DNA of 64,000 nt, from contig JAKZHN010000003.1 in assembly GCA_037179335.1 (NCBI GenBank), positions 2,046,001 to 2,110,000 on the forward strand. Reading direction: 5' to 3'. Below, piece by piece: positions 44,369 to 57,017 of the stretch; the stretch's first letter is position 1; every line of letters starts with the position of its first letter. Under the pieces are notes generated by a model. It did not search any database. It was not told the origin of the DNA and saw only the letters and a list, made by a program, of their open reading frames with translations. The translations under genes were made by a program, and so were the position numbers. This stretch comes from Cyclaneusma minus (taxonomy: Eukaryota > Ascomycota > Leotiomycetes > Marthamycetales > Marthamycetaceae).

Positions 44369-45122
44369 TTGCCTCGTGTAGGGATGGGGGGCGGGCCTGT
44401 TGTGCCACAAGCCATATGCTTACGGGGGCAGGCCAGGCGGTAAGGACGACGAGGATTGTTAGCATTATTGTGTCGCCACTTCCTGTATATACGACAAGGT
44501 TTTAGAATTAGGAGGTCGGGAAGTTGGGAGGGGTAATTGAGGTAGATGTATACTTGCAAATTCAAACAAATATTCATGCAATGAGATGTCTCGCTGACGG
44601 AGAAAAGCATATTCTTGAAGAGGATCATTGCTCTTAGACTATTACCATTGGCGCCGGATGATACGCTGTTCGCTGTTTCTATCTATCACAGACACGGTGT
44701 CGACGGACGAAACTTAAAATCAGATATCACGTTCACGAGTCTTTCACGGAGCATTCAATGTTGTCCAACAAGAGTGAAAAGTTGATTTCTTTTTTGGTAC
44801 AGACAAATGGAATCTGGTAGCTAGCTACACGTATGCGCTGTTGAGTGTTAGAAAGAATTAATAATGTCAGACAGCTCGACACCACAAAGGAAAAAGAAGA
44901 TCGAAGTGGAGGCTGAAGAACTCAAGGCAAGCCACATGCGTGTGGTTGACTTTGACTTCGGCACTAGAAAACTTCTGCAACGCTGCCAAGCAATGTCACG
45001 TGCGCGCGAAAAAAAAAAGATCCTCCGAAACCGCCCCAAGGCTCTTCGCTCAATCCAACACCATCCGCACCAAACTCCAGCTTCGACCTCCTCAGGCTTT
45101 GTTTTTCGCTGTCCCTGTCCTC
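44369..45122. other. Intergenic region between convergent genes
   Basis: No supported gene. It holds the 3' ends of the mucin-like gene and the multi-cytochrome-b5 gene. Confidence 0.4.
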
Positions 45123-48100
45123 TTATGCCTGCGCTCCTCCACCGAACAACCTTGACAGCAAGCCAGGCCCAGAAGCTTGTCGTTTCCGCGCCACCGTCTC
45201 CTCGCCTTCATCTTCCGCAGGCCTCTTGTCTCCGGTGCTTGGTGCTGGTGCCGACGACTCTCCATTGTTCTCAGGTTGAGGCGCAGTCGGAGGAGGCTGA
45301 GACTGACTACCAGAGGGCTGAGATCCTTGCTCTGGGGTGGCTTGTTGACTTGCTGCTTGCCTGGCTGCCTTTGCCTTTCTCTGTTTGGCCCTCGCCATGA
45401 GGTCTGCCTTCCTGGCCTTGTAGGACTTGGGGCCTAATCCGTGCTCCTTTTGCTTGGGAGCTGGTGGAGCTGAAGTGGATGTAGCGTCGGTGGACGGCTG
45501 GACAGAGGTAGGTAAGATGGCTCCCTTGACCCGTCCAATGACCAGCTTGTTAACCGTCTTGGCAATCGTGGCGTTAGGATCTTGGTGGTTCTTCTTGAAC
45601 GCTGCCGTCGCATCGCCCCCCCTGAATTTCACCAGGTTCGCCATCCCGCCCGGATGTTTGAAGTTGCTCACGTCGAACACCATGCCTTCCACCACCTCGT
45701 ACATATCTCCTATCCTGTCATGATTCCCTATCTCTTCCAGCGTAAACTCCTGTTCAGGCACTTCGAACCCTTTCGGCAACATGAGAGGACCCTGAAATGG
45801 CTTGATCCGTCCAATGACCAGATCCTTAACCTTTTTGGCAAGTGTGGCATTTGGAAATTGGTGAGCTTTCCTGAACGGCGCTGTCCCCCTCTTCCCTCCA
45901 GATTTCAACAGCGTTTCCAGCCCGCCCGGATGCTTCTCAAAATTGCTCACGTCGAACACAATATTGTCAATCACCCCCCACAAGTCGCCCTTTTTGGTAT
46001 GCTTACGGACCTCCTCCCACGTAAACTCCTTGTTGGGGACTTCCATCCCTGGCGGGAACGCGAGTGGCTCCTTCATGAATCCAATAGCATACTGAGGAGC
46101 CAACTCATTCAGTATGTCCTCCGGCAATGAGTGATTGAGGGGCTCCCTGAAAGCCTTCGTCGCATCCAGCCCTGCGTACGCAAGCAACTTATCCAACCCG
46201 CCCTTATCATGAGGAAAGTCGGTCAGATCCATCACAATACCGTCAACCACCATCCATAGATCCCCCTCCTGAGTATGCTCCAATACCTCTTCCTCTGTGT
46301 ATCTTCTCTTGATCCGTCCAACAGCCATCTTAGACGCATACTCCTCGAGTACCGATTTGGGGAAGTGATCCTTCTCGGTCGAATAAAATGGCACTTTCCC
46401 AATCTTCGGTGTAAACTTATTCACCTTCCAGATCTGATCCGGGTACTTGTTCATCAACTTCGTTACGTTCAGCACAATATCGTCGACCACGATCCACATA
46501 TCCTCCTCAGTTTGAGTATGTTTTAATACTTCTCGCTCCGTGAACTGTGTCTTAGTAGGTACCTTGTACGCTGCTGGGATCTCGGGGAAAGATACAAGTG
46601 CCTTGGTTCCAGCTGATGTGTCCTTGTTTCCAGATGGTGTGCCCTTGGCTCCAGATGGTGTGCCCTTCAAGAAGTTTGGAACAAACTTGAGCAGACCACC
46701 ATCGGAAGTCGGCAGGATTGAATCCGGCGCAGATGGAGTAGAAGTCTCATCCGAAGGCAACACTGGGGGTTGAGGGCCACGCGGTCCATTTTGGATAGTT
46801 GGATCTCCTCCAGGGGTGTTGTCATCATCATCAGAGTCGGACTCGGCTCCTGTCCTCGGCTTTGCATAGCGTTTGAGAGCAGCTTTGCGTTCGCGCTCTT
46901 CGGCGTCTGTGAAAGCCTTCCTGTACTGACCTGCCACAATTCTTTGCATTGTGTCGGCTCTCTTCTCCAAAACATTCTGCAGGCCCGGTGAAACCGAAGG
47001 GAGCTCGTATGGGCCGGGCTTGCTGTAGTCCGGCTCCACATATTCGCGGCCAGCGGCTACAGAAATTGTCAGCATCTTCTTTCCTTTTACACGAGCATTG
47101 TCTTGACTTACCTTGAGCTAGATCGCGCTCAATTGTTCGGCTCATAAGCACTTGGTGGACAGGCGTTTCACCGAATGGGAAGAGCTTCGGACCTTGGATG
47201 TGCTTCTCGTTGATCGCCGCTTCTCGTGGTGTTAACTCCAAACCCATTGCTTTCAGTCGCTTGAGCCGGATCTCCTGTTGCCTATATTCGTCTGCATCAA
47301 CAGGTTTGGAGACTTGTTGGTCAAGTGGAAGTTGAGGACGAGTAGGATCAAATGGAACAATCTGGTTGTCATGAGCTTCGCCAGAGGCGGCCCCTTCTTC
47401 CTCGTCCTCCTCCTCGACCTCTTCATCATCAGGAGTTGGAACTGGAGGACCAACTGCCGCCAATGCTTCTTGGCGAGCAGGGCTTTGCAAGAATGGAGGC
47501 CATTTGTTTACCGAGAAGAACTTTCTGGGTTCTTGCTCTGAGTCTGGCAAGTCGGCGACCCAGGACCAGAGACTGTCATGTGCTGGGAACATCGGCTGCC
47601 AGTTTCTATGCAGCTCCGTGATCAACTGTTTTCTCAGAGAAGCCGCATAGTTTTCGATGGTGAGGTTGCGCATTTCCTCTTCCAGAACTTGCTGGCGCAG
47701 TTCCGGCCTGATCCATACTTCTGAGTGGTCAATCTCCTTGCGCTTTTCCTGTTCGACTAAATCGGCTGATAGCCTGACCAAGGATGTCCTTGTTCGATCT
47801 GTTTGGTCATTATCCATAACGTCCTTCACTCGTTGGGCGTCTTCGCTGAGCTCTCCGATTGGTGCGTCGTCTTGCCAAGCATCAATAGCATCCTCGACAG
47901 CTATCTGGGCTGCGTATTGCTCCCCCGTCTCCTTTCCGGGTTCCGACAGCTTCTTCACTGTCCGTGAAAGTATACGACCCATCCGATAGCCCAAGTTATA
48001 CAACTCGTGCCTCGACAGGGGGATCGGGGGACCGAAGTCTCCCTCACCGTTGTACTGAACATGTTCTCCTTCAGACAGTTGGTGTCCTTGCTCTTCTGTT

Positions 48101-49974
48101 ATGAAGCGATCTTCTGGATGTCCGTCTAACTGTGGCTTCATGAGAGTCTGATGGTCGTGGTTGTACCTATCAAGGTTAGCCTCATTCTGAAGAGTGCTTG
48201 CAAACGCAACCTACATTATCTGCATTGCATCATTCATAACCCGGAGATAGCCCTGGCATTGTTGCAGCGAATACATCTCTCTTTTCTGGTCCGCCATATT
48301 ATGGTTGATCTTCTCCAGTACTCTATCAACTTTTCCTACCGCGTTATAATCCACATTGGGGTTTGCTATAAAGACCTCTTCAATCTCTCGGAAGAATCTG
48401 CGGCGCATCGCATTCGCTGCTTCGTCAGCTAGATCCGGAATCTGTCTTTTGCCCCTGGTCCACGACGGCTCCGTAAGTGCCTTCAGGTAGCTTAACTCGT
48501 TGTCGTCAAGTGGACGGATATCTCTATTACGAGGGAGTCTGTAGCCTTCAGGCGCTACCTCAATGCCGTTGATTTTATTTGGGGGTACTAGCACAGCGCT
48601 ATTCATGAGGTCTGTGTCGCGGGGGTTCATGGCATACGGATCATTGGGGCTTCCGAAATCTGGATGACACCGGCGCTCCACTCCAGCCATAGCTTGGATG
48701 AGCACACAAGAAAGCACGGGTCTTGGCGAGATCTGATCTGTGTCCGCTAGGCGCTTGAACAGGTTGTAATATTGCTTTGTTCCTTCAATCCGCTTGTAGG
48801 CGATGGTATCGGATGCTATGGGCTGGTATGGACCACGGAAGTTTGCTGGTGCTGGCACGTGTGTTGGGTCTCGGCGATGGATAGAAGCGTTTGCAGCTCG
48901 TGCCTGCTCAGCATCCTGGTCCTGATGAACGATGAACTGGACCAGCTTCTTGGTGTAGTAGTAGGGGTCGGCGTCAATTTCTGGCCTGCGCTCTTTTTCC
49001 GGCAGCGCCATATAGATCGGCCATTCTTTGCTTTCCTCTACCGTTGGTGGAGCTTCAGGGAGTTGCAGATATCTCAGGCGGCCTCCAGTCCGGCGGTTCT
49101 CATTGTTGTCTGCCAAAAGTTGGAGACAGGTCTCGAGAGCCGCTCGTTTCATACCTCGGACTCTGGCCTGGTCTTGGTGATCATCTGAATCCTCTGCCAA
49201 GGATACCATTTTCTGGATGTTCATGGCATCTCTCAAGCCGTGCGAATAGTTCTCCAACTCGATGTTGAACAAGTTTTCGTCTTTCACAAAGTCATCTGCG
49301 TACGGGTCCTTCCCTGAAGATTGCCACAACGCATCCAAAAACTCTGACCTCATTGATGCCGGGATAGAAGAAGTACTCGAAAAGGGCGCTTTGTCGGGCC
49401 TGAGCCTATGTCCCGTCTTCTTCTTGGGTCTTGGCGTGTATTTCACGTCATCCCGATCTACCAAGCGCTTGCTAAAGTGCTTCACACCTGCAAAGCTCCA
49501 GTCGATGGGTTTGAGTTTTTCTTTCTCGTATATCCAGTTTCGATGCGTTGAAGCCATCTGAGCCACTTCGAGGAACTTGGTTTGAAGTTCTGGGCTCATC
49601 TGCTTATAATGTTTGGAAAGCTCCAACATGTAACTTTCAATTTCGGCGAGCTTGCGTTCGAAGTCGAGGCAACGCCAGTAGTCTTCATCAGCAAGGAAGT
49701 TCCATGCTTCTTCGATTCGCTCTTCGGCAGGTGGCTGACGATGACCACCGAGGTAGAGTTCCAGTTTGGGGTTTCCTGGGGGAACGGGTGGTAAACCGTC
49801 CAGGCCGACTTCCTCGTTGGCGCCGTCATTGGGTGTTGTGACATTGTCTGGTGGCGGATTTGCAGGTGTGGACTTCGACCCGGATCCATCTTTGGATTGC
49901 TTGTCTGTTTTGCTGGCACTGCGAGTGTGTTAATAATCTATGTCAGGAAACATGGCTGGGCACACTTACGCCAT
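45123..49974 (-). CDS. Giant protein with four tandem cytochrome b5-like domains
   Basis: Four exons (49974-49970, 49918-48215, 48166-47112, 47056-45123) encode about 1,565 residues. The tiny first exon (ATGGC) is the least certain part. Residues about 1-1000 are helical, charged and unrecognised. Residues about 1093-1430 hold four tandem cytochrome b5-fold units, each starting F/YTxxEV and containing W/Y..V and VIGRI-type ends. Units 3 and 4 keep the HPGG heme loop (KHPGGLETLL, KHPGGMANLV). Units 1 and 2 have lost it (KYPDQ, HDKGG). All four keep a His at the second ligand site (DHFP, NHSLP, AHQFP, NHQDP). So two units could bind heme and two probably cannot. The C-terminus is disordered with two basic clusters and ends GLLSRLFGGG. 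There is no membrane anchor. Function is unknown; electron transfer or a non-heme scaffold use of the fold are both possible. Confidence 0.82.
45531..46544 (-). other. Four-unit cytochrome b5-like domain array
   Basis: This is the part of the preceding gene that codes for the four b5-like units and their linkers. Repeat spacing is about 75-95 residues, and linkers also match (PxGxEVPxxEFT before units 3 and 4), which points to internal tandem duplication. Only the third and fourth units retain both axial histidines. Confidence 0.85.
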
Positions 49975-50562
49975 TCTGACGCTCAGCAGTTAGCCACCAG
50001 TCGAGTAGAAAGGATGATGCTATTCAAAAGCAGTCACTCTTACAGAAACCAGCACTTGGGGTTGGGAGTTGCAAAGATTTCCAAAGAGAGGGTTGTGGAA
50101 AGACGGGAGATGCATTCACAACAAGGATAACAAAGGAAAGAAAACGAGTCGGGGTGCGCATCGCCGAGTCTTGATTGGGGACGGAAGGGCTGCGTTCAAA
50201 GCAACGCATTCTTGGCCGCAAGCGATCATGGCAACCACACAAAGAATCATGGAACAAACCCGCCTCGGGGTCAATGCACGAAAACAGCATTCATGATTGC
50301 TTTCATCGATCGCTCTCTGCCCGAACATTGCATTTTGGCCTTGGCCGCTCAAAGAAAACAGACAGTGTGCTAACACAATTGCTTGTATGGTTGCAAAGTA
50401 GACGCATCCGGTAAGGCAAGGAGATCTCTCTGTCGAAAAATGGTCGATGTTAACTGCAGACCTACCACGAACAATGCATAGAAGCATTATTGTCTGCCAA
50501 TTGTTTGGCGCTCACGAGAGCTCTTGCAATCCGAGTCGTGCTCGAATCCTACGGCAACAATA
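49975..50562. promoter_or_regulatory. Divergent intergenic region between the multi-b5 and DSGAT-motif genes
   Basis: 588 bp separate the two start codons, so the genes may share a bidirectional promoter. No specific binding site is identified. Confidence 0.45.
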
Positions 50563-52327
50563 ATGTCTTCTTCCACTGCGACCCAAACAGAGACGCAGCC
50601 ATCCTGGCTGTCTCTGAGGCAGTCCGCAGCTGAAAAGCTTGCGGCAGCCACTCAGAAGCTCCGAGGAACACGCAAGAATGAGGATGAATCACAAAAGAAA
50701 GCAAACAAGGGAAAGAGAAAGAAGATTAAAAATTTCCTGGGCTTTGATGAACAGGACTTCCAGCCGCCAGTTCCAGCACCTGCGCCGTCGTATGCAGATG
50801 CTGGCTTTGTCACATGTCCCGTATCATTTGGCGACGAGGGCAGAGAAGGATTGAGCAGAATCCAAAGAGCAGACCTGCTGGTGTCGAAGTTCGAACAAAT
50901 CCTCGATGCGCACGCCAAAGCGGCTTCGCCCCACGTGGCTCATTTTGAGCAACAGTTGCAGCAAGCAAGGGAGGCGCGCGCCAAGTTGGAGGACAACGAG
51001 GCGAACAACCGTGTAACGTAAGTCGTCCTTCACGCTGCACGTGACTCAAACCTGACTGACTTTGTCCAGAGACCCAGAAAAGGAAAAAGCAGAGATTCAA
51101 GAAAGAATCCGAGTCCTGTTGGAGTTCCAAGGGAAGTCAAAGTGCGAGCCTGAAATGGCCAACATTCAAGCAGCAATCGACGGATACCGGTCCGGCCAGA
51201 TCCCATTTTGGGACCAATATACCCTGATCTGGGCCGGCAAGATTGTCGACACAGCGCCCGACTACCCGACCTTCGCCGTCGACCGAGAAGCGCGTCTTGA
51301 TCGCTACATGGTCGAGCATGGCCCCGGCTGGTTCTGGTACGAAGAGCCCCTGAAGTTGGCTCCCCACGAGCGCAACAATGCGAAACTAAGCGGAACCCTC
51401 GCTCGAGACATAAACAAGAACAATCTTGGCCATTACTGGGTCAAACAGGCCTTCTGGAAGCGCTCCGGCTTCGTGATGCGTATGCCGCTCTCGTGGTATA
51501 ACTCTATCAGCGACCCTGTCATAACCCCTCAAATGCAAATTCTGCCCAGCGGCCACCTCAACTGTGGCGGCAACGGCCCCCAGCTCACCTTCACGCAACT
51601 GTTAGATTCCGGCGCCACCATGCCCAGTCTGCATCCTAACGACTTCCCAGCGCTGGGTATTGACGCGATTGTATACCCGGCGCAAACAATTGGCACAATT
51701 TATACAGCGAACGGAGTTGTCCACTCGAAGGTCTATGAGATGATGGGTACAACATTGGACGAGAATGGCGCCCATTTAGTGGACCAGAAAGATCCCATGT
51801 GGCCAGGCTTCCACTGGCTGGGGGGCCTTATGCCAGTTGTACAGTGTGTCGGTGTTGACGAAACACCCAATGCATTGGGCCTTGTGCAAAACCAAAGGCT
51901 GTCGGGGATACTGCCCTTCCTGTCTTGCTACATGTCCGTAACGCCCACCCGCAACGCCATGTTCATAGGAGAAGATAGAAATGATGTGTTGGGATCGCAC
52001 AGAGTGCCGGGGCAAAGGAGGTGGGACATTACTATGCTATCAAAGCTGCCGAATGACCATGCCGACTGGCCCAAGTATGGGAACCCGCACATTACCTTTA
52101 ACCATCGAAGGGGAATGATTATAGATACAGACGGGCCACGTATACACACGAGCCAAATCGAGATGATGAAGGGGCACCCGCAGTACAGTAGCTATTTGGT
52201 CGATCCGAAGAGTGACCACGCTAGACATATGGCGCAGGCAGAGCGGGAGGAGCGGGAGCGGACGGTCAATCCAGCGGATCTTGTCGAATTGAAATTTACG
52301 TTAGACAAAGATGCTGGTTATAAATAA
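50563..52327 (+). CDS. Retropepsin-like aspartic protease-domain protein (fungal, unknown role)
   Basis: Two exons (50563-51017, 51070-52327; 52-bp intron) encode about 570 residues. The N-terminal 150 residues are charged with Lys-rich (NKGKRKKIKNFLGF) and coiled-coil-like (LQQAREARAKLEDNE) stretches. The central region has conserved-looking aromatic blocks (HGPGWFWYEEPLKL, LGHYWVKQAFWKR). It then carries LLDSGATMPSLHPNDFPALGID, which has the D-S/T-G-A catalytic triad and context of retroviral-type (single-lobe) aspartic proteases. The signature Asp is present. The second hydrophobic-Gly element is not obvious. It ends with FTLDKDAGYK. Many fungi carry such stand-alone retropepsin-like genes, possibly domesticated. 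Proteolytic activity is an inference from one motif. Confidence 0.7.
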
Positions 52328-54258
52328 CTCCCGACGGATTCTGCGGCGAATTCCCTCGTATTCCAAGGATTGAGATTGTTTTCATATTCAGTTACTAGTA
52401 TCAGGTCAAAGGATAATGAGTCACGAATAACGATTAACGATATTGTTGAAATTGCAGATAACAATGTATTGCTATTCCAGTTGGGAAGGCTTGTCCGGAC
52501 TCCGTAGTACTGACCTTGACATGGTCACCTCAAGTTGAAGTGATTTATCAGTCAGTGAAAGTGACTTGCCTGTGTTTTTCAAATTTACAAGCAAGTTTCG
52601 CCGAACCCAATGAACACTTAACTTCTTCCAACTGCCAGCTTTCATCTCGAACTTCCGATCTTGAGGCTAATTTACATCAAGAAATGTCGAGCCATTTATT
52701 CGTCGACGGTGGACCCGGGGATTTGTGAACAAAGAATCTTCATCGGCAAGCCACACGAATACAGAGATGTAGGCGGGACATTCTGTTGGTAATAAAACCG
52801 TTGTTCAAAGATTGGGATTACGGCGCTTGGATTCTAAATTATACATGTACAGTTGTACTGTCGTAGTCCGTAGACTTGTTGCAAAGTCGATGAAGTGTTA
52901 CTTTTACAGTAACCAGTTCTGCTAGTTGTGCTACAAGATCCTGCCTGTAGACGCTAGAGTTAGGCAGAAAGATTAGTTTCCGCCGAATTTCTCGTGCAGC
53001 CATTTCACAGATCCCTTATTTATATGCGGTATGCGTAGTGCGTATTGAGACGGACCGAAAGAACGACCAGGCGTCTTAAATTGGGATGGAGGTGGGAATG
53101 GATCCCCGACAAATATTCATCAGTCAGCTGGAATTTAATCACGAAGGCGGATGCGATTCTTAAAGGCAGTTGATGTCTTTGTCTCTATTGTTTTGATGGT
53201 CAACAAGTCGCTTTGTCTAGGATATTCGAAGTCTTCGACGACCACGAACAGTGACGAGCGCAAGATCTCTACAATGTAACAATTCTGAGGGGGGGCGTAT
53301 ACTTGACCCATGAAATAATCAGCACTTAGTTAGGGATTTGTAAGCATTTAGCTTGGTAAATGGTAGGATTCAAATATAGTTGGAAATTGTAACTACTAAC
53401 TTGGAGCCGAAAATCATTTTCTAAATTCTGGTCGAGTGTCGCGGTCACCCAAGCACCGCGATGAAATTTGCAGAATCAAATCCCCGATATACGGAATGAA
53501 ACTTCGGAATTTTGTTAATTGTTGCACATCGACGAATGTTTCAGGTTCTTTGAGGCTTGCTAGCTTTTGGGTGAGCACTTTGTTCTTCGACTAAGACGAC
53601 TTCGAGTGTCTATCTCGGCTGTATTCGTAATTCCGCAGTGAGGTAAGGAGACGCGACTGTTCTCGATCGTTTACAGGTGACAGGTCTTTCGGAACACCAC
53701 GTCTGGACGACTGGCCTGGGTAGGACTTGTCCTCGAGATGAAGATGGATTTCCCGGATCTTGCTAGTTGCTATACCCTGATCAGTTTCGGCCATGAGGTT
53801 TGACATAAAACTAAAAGCGAGTCGGAATTTTCATGGAACCAAACTTGACGTCCTTCCCATACGCAGAGTGCAGTCGAATCCGACTTCTGAAAGCACTATG
53901 GTCAAGATTTCTTCGGTGTCGTGCATGGTAAGCTGGAGACGGCGCGGGCGGCAGATCAGCAAAGCACGCAGATCGCCTGTTGTGTTATCTTATCTCGATG
54001 ATCTAATCGGATGGATATGTGGCTCGACTCGTGGCTGGTGAGATCCGTATTAGTCATCGCGTGGTCAGCATTTGTGATCAGCAAAGAGCCTCGCCCAAGA
54101 AGTCCCCGTCGCACGCCGAGCATCGACAAGCGCGCCCCTCCAGCACATCAGCTACATGTACAGCCGCCTTATTCATGAATCGCAAATCATTTGCAAGCTA
54201 ATGGACTAAGTATCTTCTCTTGTTCTTGGCTTCTTCCCTATAAAACCCGTCGTCATCT
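52328..54258. other. Gene-poor stretch of about 1.9 kb
   Basis: I find no supported gene. Short open frames (for example 53591-53806 on the minus strand) have no recognisable domain and could be noise or exons of an unrecognised small gene. There is no clear repeat array and base composition is ordinary. Confidence 0.4.
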
Positions 54259-55385
54259 ATGAAGCTCCTCTTCATCTTCACCTCTGTCCTCGTCGCAGCA
54301 GCTTCCATTTACTACAGCTCTTCTCTACTCTCCTACATTGAAGCTTTCATTCCCACAGCCACCAAGTCCAGCGCGCCAGGGACAACCTCTCAGCACCTTG
54401 AGCCTATGACAGCTGCCTCCAAAGTTGCTCGAAACATCAGCGCCATGTCCAAGTCCCTCTCGCACGCTCGCATCGATCCGCGTCGATCGGCCAAACGTGG
54501 CCACGCTGACCATGGCTGGCTCAACACCTACCAGCAAGTCACAGCCCAATGCCACCGCTGACATCTACTGACTTGCATTGCAGTACCTTCCTTTTCGCCG
54601 ACTACACAGACTGGTCTGACGAGCGTCTGCAACGATTCGGTTCCCTGCGCGTCCTCAACGAAGATCGTGTTGCGCCCATGACCGGCTTTCCCACACACCC
54701 GCACCGCGATTTCGAAATCTTCTCCTACATTCTATCTGGCGAATTGACCCACCGAGACAGCATGATCGCGCGAGGCAGCGAAGCACAAAATGGAGCCAGC
54801 AAAGACAAGTTTTACCGGATGCGTCGCGGCGATGTGCAATTCACCACTGGTGGCACCGGCATTGCGCACAGTGAGCAGAACGAGCACGAAGAGGAGACGG
54901 TACACTTTTTGCAGATCTGGGCGATTCCATGGAAGAAGGGCCTGACTCCGAGATATCATACGAGGACCTTTGACGAGGAGAAGAAGCGCAAGGCCTTCCT
55001 GCCTATTCTGAGCCCGCTGAAGGCAGGCAAAGATGCTACTGCCGAGGAGGAAAAGGAAGCGCTGCCAGCGATTGAGGAGACGATACCTATCCATGCTGAC
55101 TTTGTGATGGGGGCGGGACTTATTGGTGTTGACAAGAGGTTCAAGTGGACTGTAGGCTCGACCGATCGGGGAGATGTTGTGAAGAAGCAGGATGGCAGAC
55201 ATGTTTATGTACATGTGCCGATGACGAAGAATGGGAATGCGAAAGTGCGGCTGGACGGAAGGGAGAGCGCAGTCTTGAGTGAAGGGGACGGTGCATTTAT
55301 TGAGAATGTCAATGCTGGGGATGTGCTCAGCGTCGAGAGCATTGGAGAAGCGGAAGCAGAGGTCATTATTTTGGATTCTGATTGA
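54259..55385 (+). CDS. Pirin-family cupin protein
   Basis: Two exons (54259-54533, 54584-55385) encode about 358 residues. The two-cupin pirin fold is clear: RGHADHGWLNTY leads into FADYTDW, then the metal-binding FPTHPHRDFEIFSYILSG and GDVQFTTGGTGIAHSEQNE, which supply the His/His/His/Glu iron ligands. The C-terminal cupin ends VESIGEAEAEVIILD. Reading through protein continuity requires a GC donor (GCAAGT) for the 50-bp intron, which restores the conserved Tyr-His-Thr-Phe junction. Unusually, the protein starts with a hydrophobic segment (MKLLFIFTSVLVAAASIYYS) that could be a signal peptide, membrane anchor or import signal; ATG 54406-54408 is a possible shorter start. Pirins are nuclear cofactors or quercetinases; which applies here is unknown. 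Confidence 0.92.
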
Positions 55386-55601
55386 GCGCGGTTCTATTGA
55401 GTGTTCAGATGGCAGATGAGGGCTTGATCTGCATTTCCATGTAGGTAGGTAGGTCTCTATGGAGCAAAGGTATTACTTGAAAGACAGCTTTTCCATGCGA
55501 AATTGGTACAGCCTTGACAGTCTAGGTTTGAAAGTCTTGTTTTGCCACTCGAGCGCCATTTCTCTTCCATATCCCCAAACCCTTCTGGGTTCATCGTCAA
55601 C

Positions 55602-57017
55602 CTATTCAGCGCTGGTATCAACGACAACCTTGATCACAAGATCTCCGTTGTCATCTTTCACCTTCCCCGCCGTCTCAAAAGCTTCCTTCACCTTCTCGAA
55701 CCCCTTGTACTTTTGCGTCACTAATTTTTCCAATCTAGGCAATTTGGGGTCACCACTGGTGGCGATTTGAATCGCCTCTTCGTAGCAGTTAGCATATCGA
55801 AAGACACCTATCAAATCGATCTCGTGCAGGGCTGCAGCGGATATAGGGAGCGTTTGGACTGGATTTCCCATGCCAATAAGCAGGATCTTGCCTCCAGGCT
55901 TCGTTGCCTATTTGCGAACCACCATGTCAGCATGATTCTGCAGCACATCCAACAGACGAGAAAGACCAATGCCAGAATGCATCAAGTCGAGGTATCAAAC
56001 TCACGAATATCGCAGCTTGTGCACAACCCTCCACCCCGGTACACTCGAAACACGCATCCGCCCCATCCATCAACCCCATTCTACAACTCTTTGCCGTGTC
56101 TCTTGCTGCCACTAGTTTCTCCTCTGTTGTCTCATATCTTTTCCCATCACTAACAACCACACCATCGGCAAAACCATTCGCCATGGCAAACTCTAACCTA
56201 TCTTTGTTCACGTCGACCATTACGACCTTGGCCACGTTGCGATATTTGCACGCTGCTGCACACAACAAGCCAACCGCGCCAGCACCGAATATCACGATAC
56301 TCTGCTCCGAGGCAATATGTCCGCGGCGCGAGGCATGGATAGCTACGCTGAAGGGTTCGAGGAGGGCGCCGAGTTCCAAGGATGTCCCAGATGGCAGCTT
56401 GTAGCATTTGCTTGCTGGATGGTTGATTTTCTGCTGCAGTGTGCCTTGGAAATGCGGATTGGCTTTTGCACTGGAACGGAATCTCATCGATGGACAGATG
56501 TTGTAACGCCCAGAACGGCACTGTGTGCATTCATTGCATTGAAGACCGACTTCAAGGGCCACTGTGTCGCCCACCTTGAGGCCGTCTGGGACTGAGGAGC
56601 CAATTGCTTTGACTCGACCTATGGATTCATGACCGAGGGTTAGAGGCTCGTAGACGATGATGTCGCCATTGCGGTAGTGACTGTAGTAATGCAGATCACT
56701 GCCGCAGAGACCGGTGGAGAGGATTCTGACTTGAAGCTCATCTGCTTGTGGCGGTGGAAGGGTGCGTTGCTCCTGGAAGTCATGTCAGAAGACAGGTTCT
56801 TGAATCAACTATCCAGCGAAGCCAGCGCAGCGTCCGGGGGTTCAGGGGGCTTGCCCCCGAGATCAAAAGGACAGGCTGAAGCACTTGTGATGAAATCAAG
56901 TCGACGGGGAGAGGGGTTTCGAGATTTGACGAGATTCACGAGAAGTAGGGTTCTTACAAGTCGCAGATCTTTGGGCCCGTGAAGGACAGATGCGAGCACG
57001 GACTCGGGAGAAGCCAT
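55602..57017 (-). CDS. Zinc-dependent polyol dehydrogenase (sorbitol/xylitol dehydrogenase family)
   Basis: Three exons (57017-56958, 56772-56005, 55907-55602) encode about 377 residues of the medium-chain dehydrogenase family. The catalytic zinc site is CGSDLHYYSHYRNGD with LGHES. The structural zinc loop has four Cys in CNECTQCRSGRYNIC plus its neighbours. The Rossmann motif is FGAGAVGLLCAA, followed by the NAD-selecting acid in VMVDVN. The C-terminal half has GGKILLIGMGNP and FRYANCYEEAIQI. Such enzymes oxidise sorbitol, xylitol or L-arabinitol with NAD+ in the cytosol; the exact sugar is not certain. The first intron (185 bp) is long for this window. The gene is divergent to an SDR gene, suggesting a shared catabolic role. 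Confidence 0.93.

Noticed and set aside
44864..45400. 178-codon plus-strand frame near the 3' end of the multi-b5 gene
   Set aside because: Overlaps the real C-terminus on the other strand and has no recognisable motif.
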